DNA of 47,185 bases from Gammaproteobacteria bacterium (GTDB lineage Bacteria; Pseudomonadota; Gammaproteobacteria; Burkholderiales; Burkholderiaceae_D), in NCBI GenBank assembly GCA_903970185.1, contig CAJCIC010000101.1:1-47185 (forward strand), written 5' to 3'. Position numbers and translations under genes: made by a program. The first letter of the stretch is position 1. Each line of letters starts with the position of its first letter. The notes under the pieces are model-generated. The model did not search any database, was not told where the DNA came from, and saw only the letters and a program-made list of their open reading frames with translations. Shown piece by piece: positions 25,756-33,583 of this stretch.

Positions 25756-25775
25756 TATTCACCATCTGGTTAAAA
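25756..25775 (-). promoter_or_regulatory. Operator copy (17/20) for the adjacent TetR at the operon promoter
   Basis: On the plus strand this reads TATTCACCATCTGGTTAAAA and matches the perfect palindrome in front of tetR at 17 of 20 positions, with the right half identical. It starts at the last base of the operon -10 box and covers the transcription start, where a bound repressor would block RNA polymerase. Confidence 0.75.
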
Positions 25776-25803
25776 CGATAGGTTCTTGCGACGTGTTTGT
25801 CAA
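25775..25803 (-). promoter_or_regulatory. Predicted sigma-70 promoter of the importer-catabolic operon
   Basis: On the minus strand, TTGACA (25803-25798, perfect -35) is followed by a 17-base spacer and TATCGT (25780-25775, 4 of 6 to the -10 consensus). The operator begins at the last -10 base. The permease start lies 41 bases further on. Confidence 0.65.
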
Positions 25804-25826
25804 TGGCGTCGGGGCAATTCGGGGCT

Positions 25827-26507
25827 TCACAGCAGCAGGTAGCCCAAGACCAGTTCGGTCATATGCGAGAGGCGTTCGGCCTTGGCCTTCGGGGCGAGCA
25901 AATCGCGACCGAAGATGGTCGACAGCGTCGCGTTGTTGGAGAGGTAGAAGTAGGCCAGCGCCGCGATCGAGATGTACAGCTGGACGGCATCGACGCCGCG
26001 GCGGAACAGGCGCTCCGTGCGGCCCCTCTCGAGGATGACGTCAAGCATTGCGATCAACGGCGAATTCATCTTGCGAATGTGCGGCAGCGACTTCAGGTGT
26101 GCCGCCCGGTGCAGGTTCTCGCTGTTCAGAAGGGTCAGGAATTCCGGGTGGGATAGATAGTAATTCCAGGTGAAGGCGATCAGCTGGCGCACGGCCTCTG
26201 CGGGATCGAGCGCGTCCAAGTGCAGCGCCTGCTCAGCGCTTCTGATGTCGGCGTAGGCGTTTTCGAGGACGACCCTGAAAAGCGCGTCCTTGCTGCCGAA
26301 GTAGTAGTAGATAAGGCGCTTGTTCGAACCACTTTTTTCGGCGATGCGGTCGATGCGCGCGCCGCCCAGTCCGAAGTGGGCGAATTCGACCGTGGCAGCA
26401 TTGAGGATCGCGCGTTGCGTGCGCTGCGGATTGCGCGTGACAGTGCCCTCGAGTGCCGGCGGGCGCTTGCCTTTGGTGTCCGGGCGGGTATGGGCTGCGC
26501 GAATCAT
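25827..26507 (-). CDS. TetR-family transcriptional regulator
   Basis: A 226-residue regulator. The N-terminal TetR domain is clear: RAILNAATVEFAHFGLGGARIDRIAEKSGSNKRLIYYYFGSKDALF, with the helix-turn-helix at about residues 52-71. The C-terminal ligand domain (about 85-220) shows no family I can name with certainty. The perfect 20-bp palindrome sits in its own promoter, and a near copy sits at the promoter of the seven-gene operon that follows in the same direction 93 bases downstream. It therefore probably represses itself and the operon until a pathway ligand binds. The ATG at 26507 has no ribosome site and lies only 9 bases after the -10 box. Confidence 0.92.
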   Translation of the reverse strand: MIRAAHTRPDTKGKRPPALEGTVTRNPQRTQRAILNAATVEFAHFGLGGARIDRIAEKSGSNKRLIYYYFGSKDALFRVVLENAYADIRSAEQALHLDALDPAEAVRQLIAFTWNYYLSHPEFLTLLNSENLHRAAHLKSLPHIRKMNSPLIAMLDVILERGRTERLFRRGVDAVQLYISIAALAYFYLSNNATLSTIFGRDLLAPKAKAERLSHMTELVLGYLLL

Positions 26508-26516
26508 CGTCTGACA

Positions 26517-26544
26517 ATTTTAACCAGCTGGTTAAAACCGTCAA
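26517..26544 (-). promoter_or_regulatory. Predicted sigma-70 promoter of tetR
   Basis: On the minus strand, TTGACG (26544-26539) and TAAAAT (26522-26517) are 16 bases apart, each one mismatch from consensus. The operator palindrome fills the spacer. The ATG starts 10 bases after the -10 box, implying a leader of at most a few bases. Confidence 0.7.
26518..26537. promoter_or_regulatory. Perfect 20-bp palindromic operator, TetR type
   Basis: TTTTAACCAGCTGGTTAAAA is its own reverse complement over all 20 bases. It lies between the -35 and -10 boxes of tetR, which is classic autorepressor placement. A 17/20 copy is at 25756-25775. Confidence 0.85.
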
Positions 26545-26562
26545 GCGGCAAGCGGCGTTGCG

Positions 26563-27063
26563 TCAGTTGCAGTTTTGCTGGGCCCGGGTCCGCGCCGACT
26601 GGAGTGCGGCAGCACGCTGATCGTCGTTCATGTAGACGCGTTCGCCCTGGGCATTAAGGGTGTAGACGCTGTTCGACCGCTCGATCACCGCAATGTCGTC
26701 GCGGCTCTTGTTACAGGCCTGGCGCCTTGCCAGCGCGTTGGCTGCATCTTCCTTTTCCTTTTTGGCTTCATCGGCCTTTTGCTTGTCGTAGCGCGCGCGA
26801 AAGGCGCTGTCCTTGTCCTGCCAGGACGTCGTGTCTGGCGAGCTTGCCGCGCCTGGAGCTGTGGCCGGGAGCGACAGCGTCTGGCTCCTGGCATTGGCCG
26901 GGGGCGACTGCGAACTGTAATGCGTGACGCCTTGGGCATCGACCCACTTATAGATCTGCGCCGGGCATGGACGAGGCGCAATCAAGGCCAGAAGAAGTGT
27001 CGTTGCAACCAGGGCGTCGGGCCCTCGCTGCGGCAGGGCCATCTTGCGAAAAATGACTCGCAT
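26563..27063 (-). CDS. Exported DUF4124 protein
   Basis: A 166-residue protein with a hydrophobic N-terminus (TTLLLALIAPRPCPA, cut near residue 35) and the DUF4124 module IYKWVDAQGVTHYSSQSPP just after it. This module is a short beta unit common at the N-terminus of small periplasmic proteins in beta- and gammaproteobacteria. The rest is a Lys/Glu/Ala-rich, probably helical or coiled-coil segment (RYDKQKADEAKKEKEDAANALARRQAC) and a C-terminal RAAALQSARTRAQQNC. Function is unknown. The ATG at 27063 is used; an ATG seven codons later is also possible. Confidence 0.82.
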   Translation of the reverse strand: MRVIFRKMALPQRGPDALVATTLLLALIAPRPCPAQIYKWVDAQGVTHYSSQSPPANARSQTLSLPATAPGAASSPDTTSWQDKDSAFRARYDKQKADEAKKEKEDAANALARRQACNKSRDDIAVIERSNSVYTLNAQGERVYMNDDQRAAALQSARTRAQQNCN

Positions 27064-27156
27064 TGGATTTTCCAGGAACTTGACCGAACGCCGTACGGCT
27101 TGGGTCGCACGCGATGGCGGCTCAGTTTCGCATGTGGCCTTGCGCGCCGCAAGGCA

Positions 27157-28479
27157 TCAATTGGCGACGCTTTGCCAGATCAACATTAGATTCGCCCCGG
27201 TGATGGCCACAAACAGCAGCCAGCCAATGCCAGTCGTCAGTGGACCGTTGACGAATTCGCCCATCAGCTTGCGACTTGAAGTGAAGCTAAGGAGAGGGAA
27301 CATGGCAAACGGCAACTGCAGGCTCAACACCACCTGGCTTAGGATGAGGAGCCTGGCAAGCGCATGTTCACCAAGCCATAGAACGCCTAACAGCGCGGGA
27401 ATGAGCGCGAGTCCGCGGGTGATGACACGGCGCAGCCAGGGTGCGATGCTGAGATCCAGAAATCCCTCCATCACGACCTGGCCCGCAATGGTGCCGGTGA
27501 AGGTCGAGCTTTGCCCCGCGGCAAGCAGCGCGATGGCAAAGATCGCAGCAGCGGCAGGTCCGGCAATGGGCTCGAGCAGATGGTAGGCATCCTCGATGTC
27601 GGCAATGCCGGCCTGACCCGGACGGTGAAATGCCGCTCCTGCGAGAATCAGGATGGCGGCATTGATGGCAAGTGCGATGAGGAGCGAGATGACAGTATCG
27701 ATGCGCGAGTAATTGAGCGCATCGTGGCGGCGTGAGCCGCTTAACGGGCGCGCCGTGCGCGTATTGACGATCGAGGAGTGCAGGTAAAGGTTGTGGGGCA
27801 TGACCGTTGCCCCAAGAATGCCAATGGCGATGAAGAGTCCGTCATGCTCGCTGACACTGGATAGCGACGGCACGAGACCTGGCAGGACCTGCCGCCAGGA
27901 GGGCCCGATCAGGAGCAGCTCGACCAGATAGCAAATGCCAATCGTCGCCACCAGCGTGAATACGATCGCTTCGACGCGCCGAAATCCGCTTCCGCGCAGA
28001 CCGAGAACAAGGATTGTATCGAGTGCAGTCAGCAAGATGCCAACTGTCAAGGACACGTGCAAGAGCAGCTTGAACGCCAGTGCCCCGCCCAGGACCTCTG
28101 CCAGATCACAGGCGATGATGGCGATTTCTGCAAGCGCCCAAAGCGCCAGGTTGACTGCCGGCGCGTACTGCTTTCTTGACAGGACAGCGAGATCCTTGCC
28201 TGTGGCAATGCCAAGCCGCATGCTCTGCAATTGCAAGACGATGGCCGCAAGACTTGAGAGCACCACCACCCAAAGCAGCGCGAAGCCGTAGGTTGACCCG
28301 GCCTGAATGTCGGTCGCCCAGTTGCCCGGATCGACATAACCCACCGAGATCAGAAACCCCGGGCCTGCGTAGGTGAGGAGTTTCTTCCACACGGGCATGC
28401 GCGCACCGACCTCGCCCGTGTCGGCCACGGCACTGGTATCCAGTGGCGCGTTAAGGCTCGCGGTGGGTTTGAAGATCAT
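27157..28479 (-). CDS. mntH: Nramp-family Mn(II)/divalent metal transporter MntH
   Basis: A 440-residue integral membrane protein with about 11 transmembrane segments. Both metal-site motifs are present: DPGN at residues 50-53 (helix 1) and MPHN at 227-230 (helix 6), as in proton-coupled manganese importers. The ATG at 28479 overlaps the amidase stop (ATGA), so the two genes form a coupled unit. The longer frame to 28560 lies inside the amidase gene and is rejected. I saw no MntR- or Fur-like site in the overlap, and none is expected there. Confidence 0.93.
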   Translation of the reverse strand: MIFKPTASLNAPLDTSAVADTGEVGARMPVWKKLLTYAGPGFLISVGYVDPGNWATDIQAGSTYGFALLWVVVLSSLAAIVLQLQSMRLGIATGKDLAVLSRKQYAPAVNLALWALAEIAIIACDLAEVLGGALAFKLLLHVSLTVGILLTALDTILVLGLRGSGFRRVEAIVFTLVATIGICYLVELLLIGPSWRQVLPGLVPSLSSVSEHDGLFIAIGILGATVMPHNLYLHSSIVNTRTARPLSGSRRHDALNYSRIDTVISLLIALAINAAILILAGAAFHRPGQAGIADIEDAYHLLEPIAGPAAAAIFAIALLAAGQSSTFTGTIAGQVVMEGFLDLSIAPWLRRVITRGLALIPALLGVLWLGEHALARLLILSQVVLSLQLPFAMFPLLSFTSSRKLMGEFVNGPLTTGIGWLLFVAITGANLMLIWQSVAN

Positions 28480-29339
28480 TGCCTGTCGCTTTCGGGCCGT
28501 AGGGATCGATCCTCTCGAATCCCAGGTGGCGCTGACGTACTTGCCGCGCGCGCGACGCACAGAAGCAAATTGCGCTCCGCGGCGTTCAGGGGCTGGCTGT
28601 CGTCAGTGCCAAGAAAGTGTAGTTTGAACGCGTGCCGGGCAGGGGCGACGCCGGCCTCATCGGTGATGCGGTAGCCGATGAGACGCAACGCATCGGCCTC
28701 GTTGGGGCTGTCTGCACGCAAAGGCGGCTCAGCCGGCTGGTTGCACCAGAGGCCATAACCGTGTTCAGCAAGTCTTGCCCAGGGAAAGCGCCAGCCGGGA
28801 TCCGATTTGCGTGCCGGTGCGACGTCGGCGTGGCCGATGACGTGGCGCGGATCGATGCCGTAGCGCCGGGTAAGATCGCCAAGCAGGGCGAGCAGGGCGT
28901 CGATTTGTGCGTCGGCAAAGGGTTCATCGCCGCTATTGTCAAGCTCGATGCCGATGGATGCCGAGTTGACGTCATCGATCGGTCCCCAATGCGACACGCC
29001 CGCGTGCCAGGCGCGCTCGCGCTCGTCGACGAGTTGTGCAATCAAGCCATCCCGAGAGATCAGGTAGTGTGCGCTGACTCCGCTCTTGGGATTGGTCAAC
29101 ACGGCCAGTGCATTTGCAAAGCTCGCCTCGCCGGTGTGATGCAACACAATCAGATCGAAGCGGCGCTCGCCCCAATTGGGAGAGGGATCGCTAAGCGTCG
29201 CAAGCGAACTGGAGCGCCAGTGATCCGTCGTGCCGCAAGCACCAAGAAAAAGGCACAGCGCACAAAGCGCAAGGCTAACGGTGCCGCTCGCCTTCCACTG
29301 CGAGGTGAAACCCCCTAAAAAACGGATCCGATGCTGCAT
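28476..29339 (-). CDS. amiD: AmiD-like N-acetylmuramoyl-L-alanine amidase, lipoprotein
   Basis: A 287-residue predicted lipoprotein (lipobox FLGAC, Cys35), close in length to E. coli AmiD (276). The Amidase_2 zinc site is intact: His67 in VLHHTG, His170 in GHADVAP and Asp180 in KSDPG, with Glu132 in IGIELDN as the likely catalytic acid. A C-terminal extension (about 195-280) corresponds to the AmiD peptidoglycan-binding part. It would cleave the MurNAc-L-Ala bond from the inner face of the outer membrane. The only conventional in-frame start is ATG 29339, which lies inside the terminator hairpin of the upstream pilin gene and lacks a ribosome site. The stop overlaps mntH. Confidence 0.88.
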   Translation of the reverse strand: MQHRIRFLGGFTSQWKASGTVSLALCALCLFLGACGTTDHWRSSSLATLSDPSPNWGERRFDLIVLHHTGEASFANALAVLTNPKSGVSAHYLISRDGLIAQLVDERERAWHAGVSHWGPIDDVNSASIGIELDNSGDEPFADAQIDALLALLGDLTRRYGIDPRHVIGHADVAPARKSDPGWRFPWARLAEHGYGLWCNQPAEPPLRADSPNEADALRLIGYRITDEAGVAPARHAFKLHFLGTDDSQPLNAAERNLLLCVARAASTSAPPGIREDRSLRPESDRQ

Positions 29340-29364
29340 CGCGAAGATGCTAGCATCGGATCCG
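29315..29364 (-). terminator. Strong intrinsic terminator of the pilin gene
   Basis: On the minus strand a perfect 13-bp inverted repeat (arms 29352-29364 and 29323-29335) encloses a second stem GCATC/GATGC with a 5-base loop. T6 follows (29322-29317). It lies 57 bases after the pilin stop. The amiD ATG (29339-29337) is inside the hairpin. Confidence 0.85.
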
Positions 29365-29420
29365 GTTTGCGTGCCGCTCGAAGGCCGCGTGGGCTGGTCT
29401 TTCGAAAAATCGCTCCGGGA

Positions 29421-29864
29421 TCAGACGCGGCACTCGGTTGGCACGTAACGGTCGTTCACAGAATTTGAAACCGCGCACTTCCAGACCACCGGGCCGGCAG
29501 GCACGGTATTGACCTGAAGCACGTTGCCAGTGAGGCTGCTGTCATACGGCGTCAGAGAAAACTGAACGCTCTTGGCATTGGCATTCATCGTGACGGAGAT
29601 GACGCCGCCCGTCGTGATCGACACCGCGCTGACGTTTTTCATGACGCTCACGCCGGAAAACCCGATCGACAGGTTGCTCGCGCCGTTGTCGGCATTTTCA
29701 GCGACCAGCGTCTTGTAGGAAGACGCGATTGAAAGCCCTTCCGTCACGCGGGCGCGCACGGTGTAGTCCTGATAGGCCGGAATCGCGATCGCGGCCAGAA
29801 TGCCGATGATCGCGACCACGATCATCAGTTCAATCAGCGTGAAGCCTTTTTGCAGTCTGATCAG
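29421..29864 (-). CDS. Type IV major pilin-like prepilin, non-canonical start
   Basis: The class III leader and helix are unmistakable: LQKG followed by [27 protein letters not shown], with cleavage after Gly7 and Glu at mature position 5. The mature protein has about 140 residues, with C-terminal cysteines (WKCAV and PTECRV) that would form the D-region disulfide. No ATG, GTG or TTG lies at the leader. CTG 29864 is 4 bases after a GGAGGG ribosome site and gives a normal 7-residue leader; ATC 29861 is the alternative. The first in-frame ATG upstream (29918) would give a 25-residue leader and lies inside the sigma-54-like promoter. PilD would process it, and it is probably the main pilus subunit. 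Confidence 0.88.
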   Translation of the reverse strand: MIRLQKGFTLIELMIVVAIIGILAAIAIPAYQDYTVRARVTEGLSIASSYKTLVAENADNGASNLSIGFSGVSVMKNVSAVSITTGGVISVTMNANAKSVQFSLTPYDSSLTGNVLQVNTVPAGPVVWKCAVSNSVNDRYVPTECRV

Positions 29865-29875
29865 TCGACCCTCCG

Positions 29876-29905
29876 GTGTAAAAAATTTGGTACTTATTTT
29901 TACAC
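29876..29905 (-). promoter_or_regulatory. Inverted repeat in the pilin leader
   Basis: GTGTAAAAA (29876-29884) and TTTTTACAC (29897-29905) are perfect inverted repeats with a 12-base spacer, directly upstream of the pilin ribosome site. This could be an mRNA hairpin or an operator near the transcription start. The low stem GC makes the RNA form weak. Confidence 0.5.
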
Positions 29906-29907
29906 AC

Positions 29908-29922
29908 GCGAAGAGCATGCCA
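29908..29922 (-). promoter_or_regulatory. Sigma-54-type promoter of the pilin gene
   Basis: On the minus strand TGGCATGCTCTTCGC matches the RpoN -24/-12 consensus (TGGCAC-N5-TTGC) with GG and GC exactly 10 bases apart and one mismatch in each half. It lies 44 bases before the proposed CTG start. pilA genes are commonly RpoN-dependent and activated by PilR. Confidence 0.65.
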
Positions 29923-30022
29923 GCCCGCGTTTGCGACGTCTGTGCGCGGAAGTGACGCAAATTTGACCGATTTTCACATTTGTTTAGACTTTTTTTAACC
30001 GGATCGGACGAAAATCGTCACG

Positions 30023-31711
30023 TCAGGCGGTCTCGGCCTCTCGCAGCCCGAGCTCTTCGGCAATGCTCTGGCGCAGCAGATACTTTTGTACCTTGCCGGT
30101 CACGGTCATCGGAAATCCGCTCACAAAGCGAACATAACGGGGCACCTTGTAGTGGGCAATCTGCCCCTGGCAAAAGCCGCGGATCTCGTCTTCCGTGGCA
30201 AATTCGCCAGCGCGCAGCACAACGCACGCGCAAAGCTCCTCGCCGAAACGGTCATCGGGCACGCCCACGCACTGCACGTCCTGGATTTTCGGGTGGCGAT
30301 AAAGATATTCCTCGACTTCGCGAGGGTAGATATTCTCGCCGCCGCGAATCACGAGGTCCTTGGAGCGGCCAACGATATTGCAGTAGCCAGACTCGTCGAT
30401 GGTGGCGAGATCCCCGGTATGCATCCACCGCGCTGCGTCGATTGCCTCGCTAGTGCGCTCCGGCTCGTCCCAATAGCCAAGCATGACCGAATAGCCACGG
30501 GTGAGCAGTTCACCCTTGGTGCCGCGCGGGACGATGCGGCCTTGGTCATCGACGATCTTGACTTCAAGGTGCGGATGGATGCGCCCGACCGTTGACACGC
30601 GGCGCTCGATCGGGTCGCCCGCCGAGCTCTGAAAACTGACCGGCGACGTCTCGGTCATGCCATAGGCGATGGTCACCTCGTGCATATGCATCTTGTCGAC
30701 GACTCTTTTCATGACTTCGGTCGGGCAGGGACTGCCGGCCATGATCCCCGTGCGCAACGACGACAGGTCAAATTCGGCGAAGCGCGGATGATCGAGCACG
30801 GCGATGAACATCGTCGGTACGCCGTGCAGCCCGGTGCACTTTTCCGCACTCACTGCCTCGAGAACGCGAAGCGGATCGAAACCGGCGTCGGGGTAGACCA
30901 TGGCGCTGCCATGCGTGATGCACGCGAGATTGCCAAGGACCATGCCAAAGCAGTGGTAAAGCGGAACCGGAATACAAAGTCGGTCGGCCTCGGTCAAGCG
31001 CATCGCCTCGCCGATGAAGTAGCCGTTGTTGAGAATGTTGTGGTGGGTCAGCGTTGCACCCTTTGGTGCACCGGTGGTGCCGGAGGTGAACTGGATATTG
31101 ATGGCATCGTCAAATTGCAGGGTCTTGCCAAGCGCAACGAGCGTGTCCTGCGGAAATCCGTCGCCGGCGGAAAGAAGGTCGCTAAAGTTCAGCATGCCCG
31201 CCGTCTTCTCGCTGCCGAGCCGGTAGACCTTGCGCAAGGCGGGCAGGCGTGCCGCACGCAGATCACCGCGTGCGGCGGTGGCGATTTCTGGCGCCACCTG
31301 GGCGAAGATTTCGAGGTAGTTGCTGGTCTTAAAGCTCGGTGCAAGCACGAGACCCTTGCAGCCGACTTTTTGCAGCGCGTATTCGAGCTCGACTGCGCGA
31401 TACGCGGGATTGATATTGACAAGGATCAGGCCGGCCTTGGCCGTTGCCAACTGCATCATCAGCCACTCCGAGCAGTTTTGCGCCCAGATGCCGACCCGCT
31501 CGCCAGGCAAGAATCCCTCGGCGATCAGTCCGCGCGCGAGACGATCGACTTCGACAGCAAGCTGGCTGTAAGTCAGGCGCACGTTCTGGTGGCGCACGAT
31601 GAGCGCATCGCGCCCGCCATGCTTTGCCACGGTCTGGTCAAAGAATTCTCCAAGCGTCATGCCGATCAAGGGCGTCGTCGCAGCGCCATGGACGTAACTG
31701 GGTTCGGTCAT
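30023..31711 (-). CDS. Acyl-CoA synthetase (AMP-forming, FadD-like)
   Basis: A 562-residue adenylate-forming enzyme. The P-loop-like motif [10 protein letters not shown] is at residues about 209-218. [21 protein letters not shown] and [14 protein letters not shown] (about 415-428) follow, and the late catalytic Lys is in [13 protein letters not shown]. It would activate a medium- or branched-chain fatty acid to its CoA thioester; chain preference cannot be read. The ATG at 31711 has AAGGAG 8 bases upstream. It is divergent from a second acyl-CoA ligase gene. Confidence 0.92.
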   Translation of the reverse strand: MTEPSYVHGAATTPLIGMTLGEFFDQTVAKHGGRDALIVRHQNVRLTYSQLAVEVDRLARGLIAEGFLPGERVGIWAQNCSEWLMMQLATAKAGLILVNINPAYRAVELEYALQKVGCKGLVLAPSFKTSNYLEIFAQVAPEIATAARGDLRAARLPALRKVYRLGSEKTAGMLNFSDLLSAGDGFPQDTLVALGKTLQFDDAINIQFTSGTTGAPKGATLTHHNILNNGYFIGEAMRLTEADRLCIPVPLYHCFGMVLGNLACITHGSAMVYPDAGFDPLRVLEAVSAEKCTGLHGVPTMFIAVLDHPRFAEFDLSSLRTGIMAGSPCPTEVMKRVVDKMHMHEVTIAYGMTETSPVSFQSSAGDPIERRVSTVGRIHPHLEVKIVDDQGRIVPRGTKGELLTRGYSVMLGYWDEPERTSEAIDAARWMHTGDLATIDESGYCNIVGRSKDLVIRGGENIYPREVEEYLYRHPKIQDVQCVGVPDDRFGEELCACVVLRAGEFATEDEIRGFCQGQIAHYKVPRYVRFVSGFPMTVTGKVQKYLLRQSIAEELGLREAETA

Positions 31712-31875
31712 GCCGATGTCTCCTTGATGAGGTCTTTGGCGCATTTTAGAACGTTGCCAGCAAAATCACGATGATTGCGATTGCGCCGCCAGGACGCCTT
31801 CGTTGCAATGCAGCAAGAATGTTTGCAACGGGCTTCTGCTAGATTTCGTCTCACATCGAACCCGACGGGATTGCC

Positions 31876-33567
31876 ATGACGTCATCTGAAGCTGCCAGCG
31901 CCAAATTCATCGCTGCCCGCGACCTGCTCTTTTCGCTGCGCACCGACTATGCGCGCGCCTACGCCGAATTCGAGTGGCCCGAGCTGATGCATTTCAATTG
32001 GGCGCTCGACTACTTCGACATCATGGCAAGAGGCAATCATGCGCCGGCGCTTTGGGTGGTGGCTGACGACGGCAGTGAAAGTCGCGTCAGCTTCGAGGCG
32101 ATGGCGCGCCGCTCCAATCAGGTTGCCAATTACTTGCGCGCCCTGGGCGTCAAGCGCGGCGATCGCATCCTCTTGATGCTGGGCAATGAGGTTCCGCTTT
32201 GGGAAATCATGCTGGCCGCGATCAAGCTGGGTGCGATCATCAGTCCGGCGAGCACGCTTTTGACCGAGGACGACCTGCGTGACCGCTTCGAGCGCGGCCG
32301 GATTCGTCACGTCGTCACTGGACCTGGCAATGCCGCCAAGTTTGCGCCAATCGAAGGCGACTACACGCGCATTTGCATCGATCGCGGCGCGCCGGGCTGG
32401 AACACCTATGACGACAGCCAGGGTGCGGCAGATGTCTTTAGCGCCGATGGCGAAACCGGTGTTGGCGATCCGTTGCTGTTGTACTTTACGTCAGGCACCA
32501 CGGCCAAGCCCAAGCTGGTCTTGCATACGCACCAGAGTTATCCGGTAGGCCACCTCTCGACGATGTACTGGCTCGGCCTAAGACCGGGCGATGTGCATTG
32601 GAACATCAGTTCACCCGGCTGGGCCAAGCACGCCTGGAGCTGCTTTTTTGCACCCTGGAATGCAGGTGCCACGGTATTCATTTATAACTACGCGCGCTTT
32701 TCGGCCGAGCAGGTCCTAAAGGCGCTCACGCACTATCCGGTCACGACGCTTTGCGCACCGCCAACCGTGTGGCGCATGCTGATCCAGGAGCCGATGGCGA
32801 AATTCAAGACCTCGCTTCGCGAAGTCATTGGTGCCGGCGAGCCGCTCAATCCGGAAATCATCGAGCAGGTGCAAAGCGCGTGGGGCCTGCAGCTGCGCGA
32901 CGGTTACGGCCAGACCGAGACCACCGCCCAGATCGGCAATTCTCCCGGGCAGAAGGTCAAGCCTGGCTCGATGGGACGGCCGTTACCGGGCTATCGCGTG
33001 TTGCTGCTCGATGCCGAAGGTACGCCAAGCGTCGAAGGCGAGATCTGCCTTGATCTGACGCGCTCGCCGATTGCCCTCATGGCGGGTTATGAAGGTGATG
33101 AAAGCAAGACCGCCAACGCCATGCGTCACGGTGCTTATCACACGGGCGATGTCGCCATGTGCGACGATGACGGCTATATCACCTATGTGGGACGCGCCGA
33201 CGACGTGTTCAAGGCGTCGGATTACCGCATCAGTCCGTTCGAACTCGAAAGCGTCCTGATCGAGCATCCGATGATCGCCGAAGCGGCTGTCGTGCCAAGC
33301 CCGGACGCGTTGCGGCTCGCCGTTCCGAAAGCCTTCATTGTCTTGTCGGCCGGCATTCAGCCTTCAGGCGAGGTCGCGCGCGATATCTTCAGCTTTGTGC
33401 GGCAGCGGGTTGCGTCCTACAAGCGCATTCGCCGCCTTGAGTTCGCCGATCTTCCAAAGACCATCTCGGGCAAGATCCGTCGGGTCGAATTGCGCCTGCG
33501 TGAGACAACTCGCGTTGATGGCGAACCCCCGCTTGGCGAGTTTCGCATCGAGGATTTTCCTGAATGA
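31876..33567 (+). CDS. AMP-dependent acyl-CoA ligase of the MACS type
   Basis: A 563-residue adenylate-forming ligase distinct from its divergent neighbour. FTSGTTAKPK begins at residue 204. SSPGWAKHAWSCFFAPWNAGA is typical of the medium-chain (ACSM) and benzoate-CoA-ligase-like group. YGQTETT and YHTGDVAMCDDDGY follow, and Lys533 is in TISGKIRR. It probably activates a medium-chain, aromatic or branched acid. The ATG at 31876 is preceded by GACGGGATTGCC, a weak ribosome site. The 164 bases between the two ligase genes must hold both promoters; no clear operator was seen. Confidence 0.9.
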   Translation: MTSSEAASAKFIAARDLLFSLRTDYARAYAEFEWPELMHFNWALDYFDIMARGNHAPALWVVADDGSESRVSFEAMARRSNQVANYLRALGVKRGDRILLMLGNEVPLWEIMLAAIKLGAIISPASTLLTEDDLRDRFERGRIRHVVTGPGNAAKFAPIEGDYTRICIDRGAPGWNTYDDSQGAADVFSADGETGVGDPLLLYFTSGTTAKPKLVLHTHQSYPVGHLSTMYWLGLRPGDVHWNISSPGWAKHAWSCFFAPWNAGATVFIYNYARFSAEQVLKALTHYPVTTLCAPPTVWRMLIQEPMAKFKTSLREVIGAGEPLNPEIIEQVQSAWGLQLRDGYGQTETTAQIGNSPGQKVKPGSMGRPLPGYRVLLLDAEGTPSVEGEICLDLTRSPIALMAGYEGDESKTANAMRHGAYHTGDVAMCDDDGYITYVGRADDVFKASDYRISPFELESVLIEHPMIAEAAVVPSPDALRLAVPKAFIVLSAGIQPSGEVARDIFSFVRQRVASYKRIRRLEFADLPKTISGKIRRVELRLRETTRVDGEPPLGEFRIEDFPE

Positions 33568-33583
33568 TTTCGGCATTGCGAGC

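Noticed and set aside
29323..29364. 13-bp inverted repeat as an insertion-sequence end or attachment site
   Set aside because: T6 follows the stem on the minus strand just after the pilin stop, and no transposase is near. An intrinsic terminator explains it fully.
29421..29960. Longer pilin frame starting far upstream
   Set aside because: It would give a leader of 25 to 39 residues before the G/FTLIE cleavage site, and it runs through the sigma-54-like promoter and the leader repeat.
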